Shown: piece after piece, positions 51,401 through 59,387 of the stretch
Layout of the letters: each line of letters begins with the position of its first letter
Position numbering within the stretch: the first letter of the stretch is position 1
Notes under the pieces: model-generated
What the model was told of the DNA's origin: nothing
The model's database searches: none
What the model saw: only the letters and a program-made list of their open reading frames with translations
NCBI RefSeq assembly: GCF_004327355.1
Contig: NZ_QJUM01000029.1
Coordinates: 1 to 64,000, forward strand
Reading direction: 5' to 3'
Length of the DNA: 64,000 bases
Origin: Phytopseudomonas dryadis
GTDB lineage: Bacteria; Pseudomonadota; Gammaproteobacteria; Pseudomonadales; Pseudomonadaceae
Position numbers and translations under genes: made by a program

Positions 51401-54400
51401 TAACCGGCGGCCTGGTCGGGCAGAACCACGGCAGCATCACCGGTTCCCATGCCAGCGGCAGCGTCACGGCCACGACTGACAACATCGGCGGGCTCGTCGG
51501 CTGGAGCGGCGGCAGCATTGCCGACACCTATGCCAGCGGCAGCGTACAGGGCGCCAACAACGTCGGCGGGCTGGTCGGCGGCAACTCCGGCAGCATCGAT
51601 GACGCCCATGCCAGCGGCAGCGTCAGCAGCAGCGGCAGCGGCAGCGGCACGAACAACGACCTTGGCGGGCTCGTTGGCTACAACGACGGCGGCACGATCA
51701 GCAATGCCTACGCAACCGGCAGCGTCACCAGCTCCGACGTGAACAGCTATCTCGGCGGGCTGGTCGGCTACAACAACTACGGCACCATCACCAACGCCTA
51801 CGCAACCGGCAGCGGCACCGGCAGCGGCACCAGCACAGCCAACTACCTCGGCGGGCTCGTCGGCTACAACAACTACGGCACCATCACCAACGCCTACGCC
51901 ACCGGCAGCGTGACCGGCACTGGCACAACCAACCACCTCGGCGGCCTCGTCGGTTTCAACGACGGCGGCACGATCAGCAACGCCTACGCAACCGGCAGTG
52001 TGACCGGCACTGGCACAACCGGCCTCAACGTCCTCGGCGGGCTCGTCGGCTACAACTACAACGGCACCATCACCAACGCCTACGCCACCGGCAGCGTCAA
52101 CGGCTCCAGCACGTACAACACCCTCGGCGGGCTCGTCGGTTTCAACGACGGCGGCATGATCAGCGATGCCTTCTACGCCACCACCGATGCCAACGGCAAT
52201 CTCATCAACAGCGGCTCCGGCTACAACGCCCTGGGCACCGCCAAGACCCTGGCCGAATTGCAAGACCTGTCCACCTTCGCCGCCTGGGGCAGCGACATCG
52301 ACGCCCAAGGCGGCAGCGGCAGCGTCTGGCGTATCTACGATGGTTATACCACCCCGCTGCTGCGCAGCTTCCTGACCCAGGTGACGGTGAGCGCCGACCT
52401 GTCCGCTGCCGGCAAGACCTACGACGGCAGCGCCGCCAGCGGCACCAGCAGCTACACCACCGACCTGACGGGCGCCAGCCTCGACGGCAGCCTGAGCTAC
52501 GCCACCGACTCGAAGAATGCCGGCACCTACAGCACTGTCGATGGCAACCTGATCTTCGACGGCCTGTACTCCGGCCAGCAGGGCTACGACATCCGTTATG
52601 CGAACGCCGAGTTGGCCATCGACAAGGCCGACCTCACCGTCACTGGCCTTTCCGCCAACAACAAAACCTATGACGGCACCGCTGCCGCTGCCCTGAGCGG
52701 CACTGCCAACGTCACGGCCATAGGTGCCGACCAAGTCGCCATAAGCGGCACCGGCACCGGCGCCTTCGACGACAAGAACGCCGGCACCGGCAAAGCGGTG
52801 ACCGTCACTGGCTACACCCTGAGCGGTATCGATGCCGACAACTACAACCTGCTCCAGCCCACCGGGCTGACAGCTACCATCAACAAGGCCCAGGCCACGG
52901 TGACTGCCAATAGCGCCAGCGTCACCTACAACGGCCAGCAGCAGAACCTGTCGGGCTTTACCGCCAGCGGCCTGGTCAACGGCGAGACCGAAAGCGTGCT
53001 CGCCGGTGTGACCACCAGCGGCGGCAACGGCATCAATGCCGGCAGCTATCTGCTGGCCGCCAGCGGCAGCGATGGCAACTACACGCTGACCTTCGTCGAT
53101 GGCGCCCTGACTATCGACAAGGCCGCCCTGACCGTCACCGCCAACGACGCCGGCAAGACCTACGACGGCCTGGCCTGGAGCGGTGGCAACGGCCTCAGCT
53201 ACAGCGGCTTCGTCAATGGCGAGAACGAATCCGTACTCGGCGGCAGCCTGGCCTACGGCGGCGATGCCCAGGGCGCAACCAATGCCGGCAGCTATGCGCT
53301 CGACGCCAGCGGCCTGACCGCCGGCAACTACGCCATCAGCTACCAGGGCGGTACCCTGGCGATTGGCAAAGCCCAGGCCACCGTCACTGCCAACAGCGCC
53401 AGCGTCACCTACAACGGCCAGCAGCAGAATGTTTCCGGCTTTACCGCCAGCGGCCTGGTCAACGGCGAGAGCGAAAGCGTGCTCGCCGGCGTGACCACCG
53501 GCGGCGGCAGCGGCACCAACGCCGGCAGCTACCTGCTGACCGCCAGCGGCAGCGATGGCAACTACAACCTGACCTTCGTCGATGGCGCGCTGACCATCGG
53601 CAAGGCCCAGGCCACCGTTATCGCCAACAGCGCCAACGTCACCTACAACGGCCAGCAGCAGAACGTATCGGGCTTTACCGCCAGCGGCCTGGTCAACGGC
53701 GAGAGCGAAAGCGTGCTTGGCGGTGTGACCACCAACGGCGGTAGCGGCATCAACGCCGGCAGCTATCTCCTGACCGCCAGCGGCAGCGATGGCAACTACG
53801 CACTGACCTTCGTCGATGGCGTGTTGATTATCGACAAGGCGGCCCTGACCGTCACCGCCAATGACGCCGGCAAGACCTACAACGGCCTGGCCTGGAGCGG
53901 CGGTAATGGCGTCACTTATAGCGGCTTCGTCAACGGCGAGAACCAGTCCGTGCTCGACGGCACCCTCGTCTACGGCGGCACCGCCCAGGGCGCGGCCAAT
54001 GCCGGCAGCTATGCCCTCGACGTCAGTGGCCTGACCGCCGGCAACTACGCCATCCGCTACCAGGGCGGCAACCTGACCATCGGCAAGGCCCAGGCCACCG
54101 TCACTGCCAACAGCGCCAGCGTCACCTACAACGGCCAGCAGCAGAGCGTAGCGGGCTTTACCGCCAACGGCCTGGTCAATGGCGAGACCGAAAGCGTGCT
54201 CGGCGGCATCACCACCAGCGGCGGCAGCGGCATCAACGCCGGCAGCTATCTGCTGACCGCCAGCGGCAGCGATGGCAACTACGCGCTGACCTTCGTCGAT
54301 GGTGCTCTGACCATCGGCAAGTCCGCCCTGACCGTCACCGCCAATGACGCCGGCAAGACCTACGACGCGCAGCCGTGGATCGGCGGCAATGGCGTGACCT

Positions 54401-54765
54401 ACAGCGGTTTCGTCGGCGGCGAGACCGACGCCGTGCTCGGCGGCGATCTGGTCTACGGCGGCAGCGCCCAGGGCGCCGTGCAGGTCGGCGACTACAGCAT
54501 CAGCGTTTCTGGCCTGGCAGCGGACAACTACGCCATCGCCTACCTCGATGGCCGCCTGCTGATCGAGGCCCAACCCGAGGTTCCGCCGTTGCCCGGAACG
54601 CCGGCCGGCCCGACGGCGGGCGATATCGAGCGGCCCGTGCGCCAGGACGAACGGGAACGCCTGGCACGGGTCGGGATGGCCGGCGACGGCGCTGCGCGAC
54701 TGCACCGCAGCGTGGCCGACCTGCCACTGCAACTGGCGGAAAACTTCATCCGCCTGGAGGAGTGA
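48466..54765 (+). CDS. Filamentous haemagglutinin-type TpsA adhesin with GLUG and MBG repeats
   Basis: The 2,099-residue exoprotein starts at 48466 behind GGGAGGT. It has an extended signal peptide region (ESPR, NRAYRLVFNRARGTWAV) with signal ending near SGFALDAG, a TPS secretion domain (about 77-330), then two blocks of GLUG repeats (about 585-750 and 900-1235) and a long MBG-type block (about 1305-2030). The tail is short and charged. I see no cysteine and no C-terminal toxin domain, so it looks like a biofilm adhesin in the style of CdrA rather than a CdiA toxin. No TAAG/PAAG LapG-type site was found. Confidence 0.9.
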   Translation: MWHHGSINRAYRLVFNRARGTWAVAPETARGQGKAAAAVGGATVTGQFAFSARRLRLAILAGLGLLALPSSGFALDAGALPSGGQVIAGQADIGQSGTSLTVNQGSDRAIIDWQSFDIGKDASVRFNQPGAHAAALNRVTGGSRSQILGNLSANGQVYLVNGAGVLFGQSAQVDVGGIVASTLAISNEDFLAGKDRFTLTENSTGEVINQGSITATNGTVALLGTSVSNTGNIQADGGNAILAAGREITFAAGADGHLQIAVDASELQLAVHNGGAIVADGGQIVLNAQGANALASAVVSNSGTLQARTLAEREGRILLLADLDSGGRAEVAGTLDASAPAASNPKGGNGGFVETSAAKVSIAAGTRVSTKAEQGQTGTWLIDPTDFTVAAGSATKTDSGIGAETLNANLANTSVTLQTVATGSEAGDINVDAAVAWNSDTTLTLNAHGDININAAITATGESAGLVLNHGGYAQNGTVASGSDYNISAPVTLSGSNASLSINGEAYTLIHSMTQLDAIDSTGLGGRYALAQDLDASGTTYGQAVVGSTFTGIFAGLGHSISDLTIESAHGYLGLFGSTGTDALIRDIGLLGGSVTGTGTGYNHLGGLVGYNYGGTISNAYATGSVTGTGTYNYLGGLVGLNYYNGTITNAYATGSVTGTGTYNRLGGLVGYNNNGTISNAYATGSVNSTGTYNHLGGLVGLNYYNGTITNAYATGSVNGTGTYNRLGGLVGYNDDGTISYAHWDSGSTGQSQAVGTGTSATNTTDIAANRYAHTAYASFGTWSEDAPGVWVARDADGAPQWVMLEGSTRPFLYSEYSTSIGNAHQLQLMALDLTATYTLAADIDASATDGSNASGMWSTAGFDPIGDASNAFTGSLDGQGHVVFELSINRASESYVGLIGHAGSGSSIRDIGLTDAEVNGGDYVGVLVGSNSGSIGNAWSSGSVSSGGSNIGGLAGSNQASGSIDEASSAAEVSGANVTGGLVGQNHGSITGSHASGSVTATTDNIGGLVGWSGGSIADTYASGSVQGANNVGGLVGGNSGSIDDAHASGSVSSSGSGSGTNNDLGGLVGYNDGGTISNAYATGSVTSSDVNSYLGGLVGYNNYGTITNAYATGSGTGSGTSTANYLGGLVGYNNYGTITNAYATGSVTGTGTTNHLGGLVGFNDGGTISNAYATGSVTGTGTTGLNVLGGLVGYNYNGTITNAYATGSVNGSSTYNTLGGLVGFNDGGMISDAFYATTDANGNLINSGSGYNALGTAKTLAELQDLSTFAAWGSDIDAQGGSGSVWRIYDGYTTPLLRSFLTQVTVSADLSAAGKTYDGSAASGTSSYTTDLTGASLDGSLSYATDSKNAGTYSTVDGNLIFDGLYSGQQGYDIRYANAELAIDKADLTVTGLSANNKTYDGTAAAALSGTANVTAIGADQVAISGTGTGAFDDKNAGTGKAVTVTGYTLSGIDADNYNLLQPTGLTATINKAQATVTANSASVTYNGQQQNLSGFTASGLVNGETESVLAGVTTSGGNGINAGSYLLAASGSDGNYTLTFVDGALTIDKAALTVTANDAGKTYDGLAWSGGNGLSYSGFVNGENESVLGGSLAYGGDAQGATNAGSYALDASGLTAGNYAISYQGGTLAIGKAQATVTANSASVTYNGQQQNVSGFTASGLVNGESESVLAGVTTGGGSGTNAGSYLLTASGSDGNYNLTFVDGALTIGKAQATVIANSANVTYNGQQQNVSGFTASGLVNGESESVLGGVTTNGGSGINAGSYLLTASGSDGNYALTFVDGVLIIDKAALTVTANDAGKTYNGLAWSGGNGVTYSGFVNGENQSVLDGTLVYGGTAQGAANAGSYALDVSGLTAGNYAIRYQGGNLTIGKAQATVTANSASVTYNGQQQSVAGFTANGLVNGETESVLGGITTSGGSGINAGSYLLTASGSDGNYALTFVDGALTIGKSALTVTANDAGKTYDAQPWIGGNGVTYSGFVGGETDAVLGGDLVYGGSAQGAVQVGDYSISVSGLAADNYAIAYLDGRLLIEAQPEVPPLPGTPAGPTAGDIERPVRQDERERLARVGMAGDGAARLHRSVADLPLQLAENFIRLEE
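50235..50700 (+). repeat. GLUG-coding tandem repeat, block 1
   Basis: Five near-identical units of about 90 bases encode LGGLVGYN..GTISNAYATGSVTGTGTYN-type GLUG repeats. DNA identity is very high between units, including silent positions, implying recent duplication or gene conversion. Confidence 0.85.
51230..52165 (+). repeat. GLUG-coding tandem repeat, block 2
   Basis: About ten further units encode IGGL(V/A)G-type repeats. The first four are divergent and shorter (about 66 bases). The later six are close copies of block 1 (CTCGGCGGGCTCGTCGGCTAC core). The gradient of similarity suggests that the two blocks exchange sequence. Confidence 0.8.
52885..54565 (+). repeat. MBG-coding repeat block with A-B-A-A-B-A-B module order
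   Basis: There are seven modules of about 80 codons. Type A begins KAQATVTANSASVTYNGQQQ and type B begins KAALTVTANDAGKTYDGLAW; the order is A-B-A-A-B-A-B. A copies are nearly identical at DNA level, as are B copies. The A-A junction near 53600 breaks the alternation, consistent with unequal recombination. Confidence 0.85.
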
Positions 54766-54807
54766 AACGGCGATCCGCCCCGGCGCTCGCGAAAACGCCA
54801 CCGGGAG

Positions 54808-56268
54808 TCAGATACCGCCAAGGCAGAGGTACTTGATCTCCAGGTATTCATCGAGGCCGTACTTCGAGCCTTCGCGGCCCAGGCCAGAGGCCTTGATGCC
54901 GCCGAACGGCGCCACTTCGTTGGAGATCAGACCGGTGTTGATGCCGAGCATGCCGTACTCCAGCGCCTCGCCGACGCGGAAGGCGCGGCCCAGGTCACGG
55001 GTATAGAAGTAGCCGGCCAGGCCGAACTCGGTGTCGTTGGCCTGGCGCACCACCTCGGCTTCGTCGCTGAAGCGGAACAGCGGCGCCAGGGGGCCGAAGG
55101 TTTCTTCGCGGGCCACGCGCATGTCGTGGGTCACCCCGGTCAGTACCGTGGGTTCGAAGAAGTTACCGCCCAGGGCATGCACCTTCCCGCCCTGCAGCAC
55201 CTGCGCGCCTTTGCTCAGGGCATCGCTCAGGTGCGCCTGTACCTTGGCCACGGCATTGCCGTCGATCAGCGGGCCGGTGGTCACGCCCGCCTCCACGCCG
55301 TGACCGACCTTGAGCCTGGCCACGGCCGCCGCCAGCTTCTCGGCGAAAGCGTCGTACACCGCATCGTGCACGTACAGGCGGTTGGCGCAGACGCAGGTCT
55401 GCCCGGCGTTGCGGTACTTGGCGACCATGGCGCCCTCCACCGCCGCGTCCAGATCGGCATCCTCGAAGACGATGAAGGGCGCGTTGCCGCCCAGCTCCAG
55501 GGACAGTTTCTTCAGGGTCGGCGCGCACTGCTCCATGAGCTTGATACCGACGCCGGTGGAGCCGGTGAACGACAGCTTGCGCACGATGGGGTTGGCGCAC
55601 AGCTCAAAGCCCACCTCACGGGAGCGCTCGGCGTCGGCCGGCAGCACATTGAACAGCCCGGCGGGAATACCGGCGCGCTCGGCCAGCACCGCCAGGGCCA
55701 GGGCGCTGAAAGGCGTTTGCGGCGCCGGCTTGAGCAGCATGGCGCAACCGGCGGCCAGGGCCGGGCCGGCCTTGCGGGTGATCATCGCCGCCGGGAAGTT
55801 CCAGGGCGTGATCGCCGCCGTCACGCCGACCGGTTCCTTGGTCACCAGCAGGCGCTTGTCGGCCTGATGGCCGGGGATGGTATCGCCGTAGACGCGCTTG
55901 GCCTCCTCGGCGAACCACTCGATGAACGACGCGGCGTACAGCACCTCGCCGCGCGCCTCGCTCAGCGGCTTACCCTGCTCGGCGGTCATGATCCACGCCA
56001 GGTCTTCCTGGTTGGCCAGCATCAGTTCGTACCAGGCGCGCAGCCGCGCGGCGCGCTCCTTGGCGGTCAGGGCGCGCCAGGCCGGCTGGGCGGCGCGGGC
56101 GGCGTCGATGGCGGCGCGGGTCTGCGCCGCGCCCAGGTTCGGCACCCGGCCCAGGGACTCGCCGCTGGCCGGGTTGAAGATTTCCGTGGTGGCGCCATCT
56201 TCGGCGTCGCACCACCGGCCGTCGATATACGCCTGGTGGCGCAGCAGCCGGGGATCGTTCAGTTGCAT
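54808..56268 (-). CDS. Succinate-semialdehyde dehydrogenase (GabD-type ALDH)
   Basis: The 486-residue aldehyde dehydrogenase oxidises succinate semialdehyde to succinate with NAD(P)+. It has the catalytic glutamate E258 in LELGGNAPF, the nucleophile C292 in GQTCVCANR, the coenzyme motif TPWNFPAAM and FTGSTGVG. The paired cysteines CVC are typical of GabD. It is probably cotranscribed with the upstream permease (41-base gap), with the iron alcohol dehydrogenase further upstream. It converges with the adhesin gene. Confidence 0.92.
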   Translation of the reverse strand: MQLNDPRLLRHQAYIDGRWCDAEDGATTEIFNPASGESLGRVPNLGAAQTRAAIDAARAAQPAWRALTAKERAARLRAWYELMLANQEDLAWIMTAEQGKPLSEARGEVLYAASFIEWFAEEAKRVYGDTIPGHQADKRLLVTKEPVGVTAAITPWNFPAAMITRKAGPALAAGCAMLLKPAPQTPFSALALAVLAERAGIPAGLFNVLPADAERSREVGFELCANPIVRKLSFTGSTGVGIKLMEQCAPTLKKLSLELGGNAPFIVFEDADLDAAVEGAMVAKYRNAGQTCVCANRLYVHDAVYDAFAEKLAAAVARLKVGHGVEAGVTTGPLIDGNAVAKVQAHLSDALSKGAQVLQGGKVHALGGNFFEPTVLTGVTHDMRVAREETFGPLAPLFRFSDEAEVVRQANDTEFGLAGYFYTRDLGRAFRVGEALEYGMLGINTGLISNEVAPFGGIKASGLGREGSKYGLDEYLEIKYLCLGGI

Positions 56269-56309
56269 GGGATCATTCCTCTACGGTGGGAGCCTCGGCG
56301 GTAATGGTT

Positions 56310-57698
56310 TCAGTCCTGGTCGGGGACCTTGGCAAGCGGCACATCCTTGCTGAAGGTCTGGTCGTTCTCGCCACGGAAGAAGCGGGTGCCGTAGATCAGC
56401 AGGCACAGGCCAAGGCCGATGGCGAAGGCCCAGCCGGCGCCCTTGATCGCCAGTACCGCGCCGATCACCCCGGCGATGCCCAGGTCGCGCTGGCTGCGCG
56501 CCTCCATGATGCCCAGGCGCACGCTGACGTAGCCCTGGATCAGCAGGGTCAGCGCCAGGGCCACACCGAGAATCGGCTGCACCAGGGTCACCACCGGCAA
56601 CAGCAGCAGGCCGGTGTTGGTGCCCCAGCGGAACGATCCGACGCCGCCGTAGATGGACTTCATCGCCTTGGCCCCGCCCTTGAAGCGCTCGGTGATCACC
56701 ACCTGCATGGCCGCCCACTGCGGGCCGCACATGGCCACGTCGGGGCCGAGGATGCTCATCAGCGCGTTGCGCCCACCGAACAGCAGGTGCGAGCGGTTGG
56801 GGTCGAAGTCGATCTTCTCGTCACGGCGTACCTTGCCGCCCTCGTCGAGGATCGCCTGGTTGCTCAGCACATCGCCGAAGACCACCAGGTAGGCGGCCAG
56901 CACCGTGGGAATGGAGGTGATGAACATCATCAGCGGCGGCATACCCAGGCCGAACACGGTGTACTCGTTCCACAGGGTGATGAAGTCGGGCTTGCTGATG
57001 CCCCACTCGATGCTCGGCCACGGCGCCTCGCCGAAGAGGGGCGCGACGATCACCGCCAGCAGGATGATCGGGAAGATGCCCAGCTTGGCGAAGTTCCACC
57101 AGAAGCGGTTGCGCTTCTTCAACTCCTGGAAATGGATGGAGAACACCAGGTAGAAGGCCACGCCGATGGCGATGGAGATGGTCCAGGGGAAGGCATCGAA
57201 ACGCCCGCCTTCCTTGAACACGGTCACCACCGCGCTGAGTCCGGCGCCCATGATGATCCCGGCCTTGAGCGCCGAGGGCACCAGCGACACCACCTTGCGC
57301 GCCATGCCGCTCATGCCCAGGCCGATGGAAAATATCCCCAGCATCAACTGGAAGGCGATCAGCGCATGCACCCGCTCCGGACCCTCCGGGAACTGGCTGC
57401 AATAGGCCATGAGCATGGGGATGGCCGGGGTGATCCAGCCCGGCACCACCGGGTCGCCGAGCAGGTGGTGGATCAGGTACAGCAGGCCGTTGAGCATGAC
57501 CACCGCCAGCGCCACCTCGAACGGCATGCCGAGGAATTCGGTCATCAACGGGATCGCCGCCAGATCCACCGCACACATGAGCAGACCCTGCATGTAGTCG
57601 GAGATTTCGAAGCGGTAGTGGATGAAGGGCAGGCGCAGCTTGAACGGCCCCAGCGGGGTGTAGGGCGCTTCCGGGCCCTGTTCGTGCGGATCGGACAT
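56310..57698 (-). CDS. NCS2/SLC23-type membrane permease
   Basis: The 462-residue permease has 12-14 predicted helices. It resembles the xanthine/uracil (NCS2) superfamily but is a divergent subfamily. The ATG at 57698 has TAGGTGA at good spacing and is preferred to the upstream GTG. Its neighbours, an alcohol dehydrogenase and a semialdehyde dehydrogenase, suggest that the substrate is a small hydroxy-acid or diol rather than a nucleobase; that is inference. Confidence 0.75.
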   Translation of the reverse strand: MSDPHEQGPEAPYTPLGPFKLRLPFIHYRFEISDYMQGLLMCAVDLAAIPLMTEFLGMPFEVALAVVMLNGLLYLIHHLLGDPVVPGWITPAIPMLMAYCSQFPEGPERVHALIAFQLMLGIFSIGLGMSGMARKVVSLVPSALKAGIIMGAGLSAVVTVFKEGGRFDAFPWTISIAIGVAFYLVFSIHFQELKKRNRFWWNFAKLGIFPIILLAVIVAPLFGEAPWPSIEWGISKPDFITLWNEYTVFGLGMPPLMMFITSIPTVLAAYLVVFGDVLSNQAILDEGGKVRRDEKIDFDPNRSHLLFGGRNALMSILGPDVAMCGPQWAAMQVVITERFKGGAKAMKSIYGGVGSFRWGTNTGLLLLPVVTLVQPILGVALALTLLIQGYVSVRLGIMEARSQRDLGIAGVIGAVLAIKGAGWAFAIGLGLCLLIYGTRFFRGENDQTFSKDVPLAKVPDQD

Positions 57699-57744
57699 GT
57701 GGATCACCTAGTCTTATTAGAGTTGTAAACCAGTTCGCCCCAGA

Positions 57745-58022
57745 GGGTCTGTTGACGTTTCAGCGCAAGCCGCGTTGCCGCGAGAAATCTCGCCAGGCCG
57801 GGCGGCGATCCGCTAGGCGGAGGACGCAGGGAATGGTGTTCCCTTGCCAAGTCCTCCAACGACGCATGGCGAGATTTCCCGCGCAACCCGTAGGGCCGGG
57901 CCCGTTTTGTCGCGATACTGCGTTTCTCGCCGGCTCATTTGGCCAGCCAAACTTCGCGGCTCGTGCCTTGCCTCGCGGCAAAACGGGCTCCGGCGCGGTC
58001 GTGCTGAAACGTCAACAGACCC
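57745..58022. mobile_element. 278-bp MITE-like element with perfect 20-bp terminal inverted repeats
   Basis: GGGTCTGTTGACGTTTCAGC (57745-57764) is the exact reverse complement of 58003-58022. Inside are nested inverted repeats (AAATCTCGCCA near 57785-57796 with TGGCGAGATTT near 57867-57877) and the palindrome GGGAATGGTGTTCCC. No ORF or transposase is present. A half copy lies at 19234-19347. It occupies the 360-base gap between the dehydrogenase and permease genes. Confidence 0.88.
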
Positions 58023-58058
58023 TAGGCCCCGGGGCGTTTCATCAGCGGTTGCGCATGC

Positions 58059-59207
58059 TCAATAAGCAGCGCGGTAGATCTTCTCGATATCCGCCGCGGT
58101 AAGCCGGCGCGGGTTGTTGCGCATCAGCCGGTCGATCTTGCTGGCCTCCTCGGCCATGGTCGGGATGGCGTCTTCCGGCACGCCGAAGCTGCGCATGCCC
58201 TTGGGGATGTCGACACTGGCGCACAGCTCGGCCATGGCCTCGACGGCCAGGTCGGCGGCGGCCTTGTCGCCCAGGCCATGCACCGGCACGCCCATGGCGG
58301 CGGCGATCTCGGCCATGCGCTCGACGCAGGCCAGCTTGTTCCAGGCCATCACGTAGGGCAGCAACAGGGCGTTGCTGACCCCATGGGCGATGTTGAAACG
58401 ACCGCCCAGGGGATAGGCCAGGGCATGCACGGCGCCGACCCCGGCGTTGCCGAAGGCCATGCCGGCCATCAGGCTGGCGGTGGCCATGTCCTCGCGGGCG
58501 ACCAGGTCGGCCGGGTTGGCGTAGGCCTTGGGCAGGGCCTTGGCGATCAGCTTGATGGCGCCGATGGCCAGGGCGTCGGTGATCGGCGAGGCATTCACCG
58601 ACAGGTACGACTCCACGGCATGCACCAGGGCATCGACGCCACTGGCGGCGGTCACGCTGCGCGGGCAGGTCAGGGTCATCAGCGGGCTGACCAGGGCCAC
58701 GTCGGGCAGCAGGTAGTCGCTGACGATGCCTTTTTTCAGTTGCGCTTTCTTGTCCGAGAGAATGGACACATTGGTCACTTCCGAGCCGGTGCCGGCGGTG
58801 GTCGGAATGGCGATCAGCGGCGGCCCCTTGCGCTTGACCTGGTCGACGCCGAACAGCTCCTCCAGCGCGCCGTCATGGCCGACGTAGCCGGCCACGGCCT
58901 TGGCGATATCGATGGCGCTGCCACCGCCGACGCCGATCAGACCGTCATGGCCGCCAGCGCGGTACACCTCGGCACAGGCTTCGACGATGGCGATCTCCGG
59001 CTCCGGCTCGACGCCGTCGAAGATGCCATAGGGGCGCTCGCCCAGTTGCTTCAGTACGTGGTCGACCGTGCCCGATTTGATCAGGATGGCGTCGGTGACG
59101 ATCAGTGGATTGTCGATCTTCAGGCGGGGCAGTTCGATGGCCAGTTGCTCGACGGCGCCCTGGCCGGTCAGCAGCTTATTGGCAATCTTGAATGCGGCGA
59201 TACTCAT
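58059..59207 (-). CDS. Iron-containing alcohol dehydrogenase
   Basis: Group III metal-dependent alcohol dehydrogenase of 382 residues. It has the NAD motif GGGSAIDIAKA (94-104), the TTAGTGSEVTN motif (136-146) and metal ligands D192, H196, H261 and H275. With succinate-semialdehyde dehydrogenase in the same cluster, a 4-hydroxybutyrate (or related omega-hydroxy acid) dehydrogenase role is plausible. A sigma-54-type promoter and activator sites lie immediately upstream. Confidence 0.9.
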   Translation of the reverse strand: MSIAAFKIANKLLTGQGAVEQLAIELPRLKIDNPLIVTDAILIKSGTVDHVLKQLGERPYGIFDGVEPEPEIAIVEACAEVYRAGGHDGLIGVGGGSAIDIAKAVAGYVGHDGALEELFGVDQVKRKGPPLIAIPTTAGTGSEVTNVSILSDKKAQLKKGIVSDYLLPDVALVSPLMTLTCPRSVTAASGVDALVHAVESYLSVNASPITDALAIGAIKLIAKALPKAYANPADLVAREDMATASLMAGMAFGNAGVGAVHALAYPLGGRFNIAHGVSNALLLPYVMAWNKLACVERMAEIAAAMGVPVHGLGDKAAADLAVEAMAELCASVDIPKGMRSFGVPEDAIPTMAEEASKIDRLMRNNPRRLTAADIEKIYRAAY

Positions 59208-59258
59208 CAGCGGGCCCTTTTATGCGTTGTTTTGCTGGACGGGTTCGGGCCTGCTCAT

Positions 59259-59274
59259 AGCGAATCCTGTGCCA
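59259..59274 (-). promoter_or_regulatory. Sigma-54 (-24/-12) promoter for the dehydrogenase gene
   Basis: On the minus strand TGGCACAGGATTCGCT matches TGGCAC-N5-TTGCW at all but one position and keeps the GG-N10-GC spacing. It is 52 bases upstream of the dehydrogenase start and next to a gene for a sigma-54 activator. Confidence 0.8.
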
Positions 59275-59340
59275 GCTTGCGCAAAGCCTTGAGCCAGACG
59301 CCTTGCGTCGATTTGTCACAGCGCCGAACACGCTCACACC

Positions 59341-59387
59341 GATCAGAAAACCAATCAAAATCCTGCGCCTTGATCAGTTTTCTAATC
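59341..59387. promoter_or_regulatory. Two palindromic upstream activator sites
   Basis: GATCAGAAAACCAATC (59341-59356) and GATCAGTTTTCTAATC (59372-59387) share the form GATYRG-N4-CYRATC. Their centres are 31 bases apart, about three helical turns. They lie 67-128 bases upstream of the -24/-12 element, suitable for the adjacent enhancer-binding protein. The second overlaps that gene's stop codon. Confidence 0.7.

Noticed and set aside
48466..54765. Contact-dependent inhibition toxin (CdiA)
   Set aside because: No pretoxin motif or C-terminal toxin domain is visible, and no immunity gene follows; the next gene is a convergent dehydrogenase.
49780..54801. 1,673-residue open frame antisense to the adhesin gene
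   Set aside because: It is a by-product of repetitive GC-rich sequence. The translation is low-complexity Ala/Gly/Val/Asp with no domain, and the sense strand has ESPR, TPS, GLUG and MBG domains.
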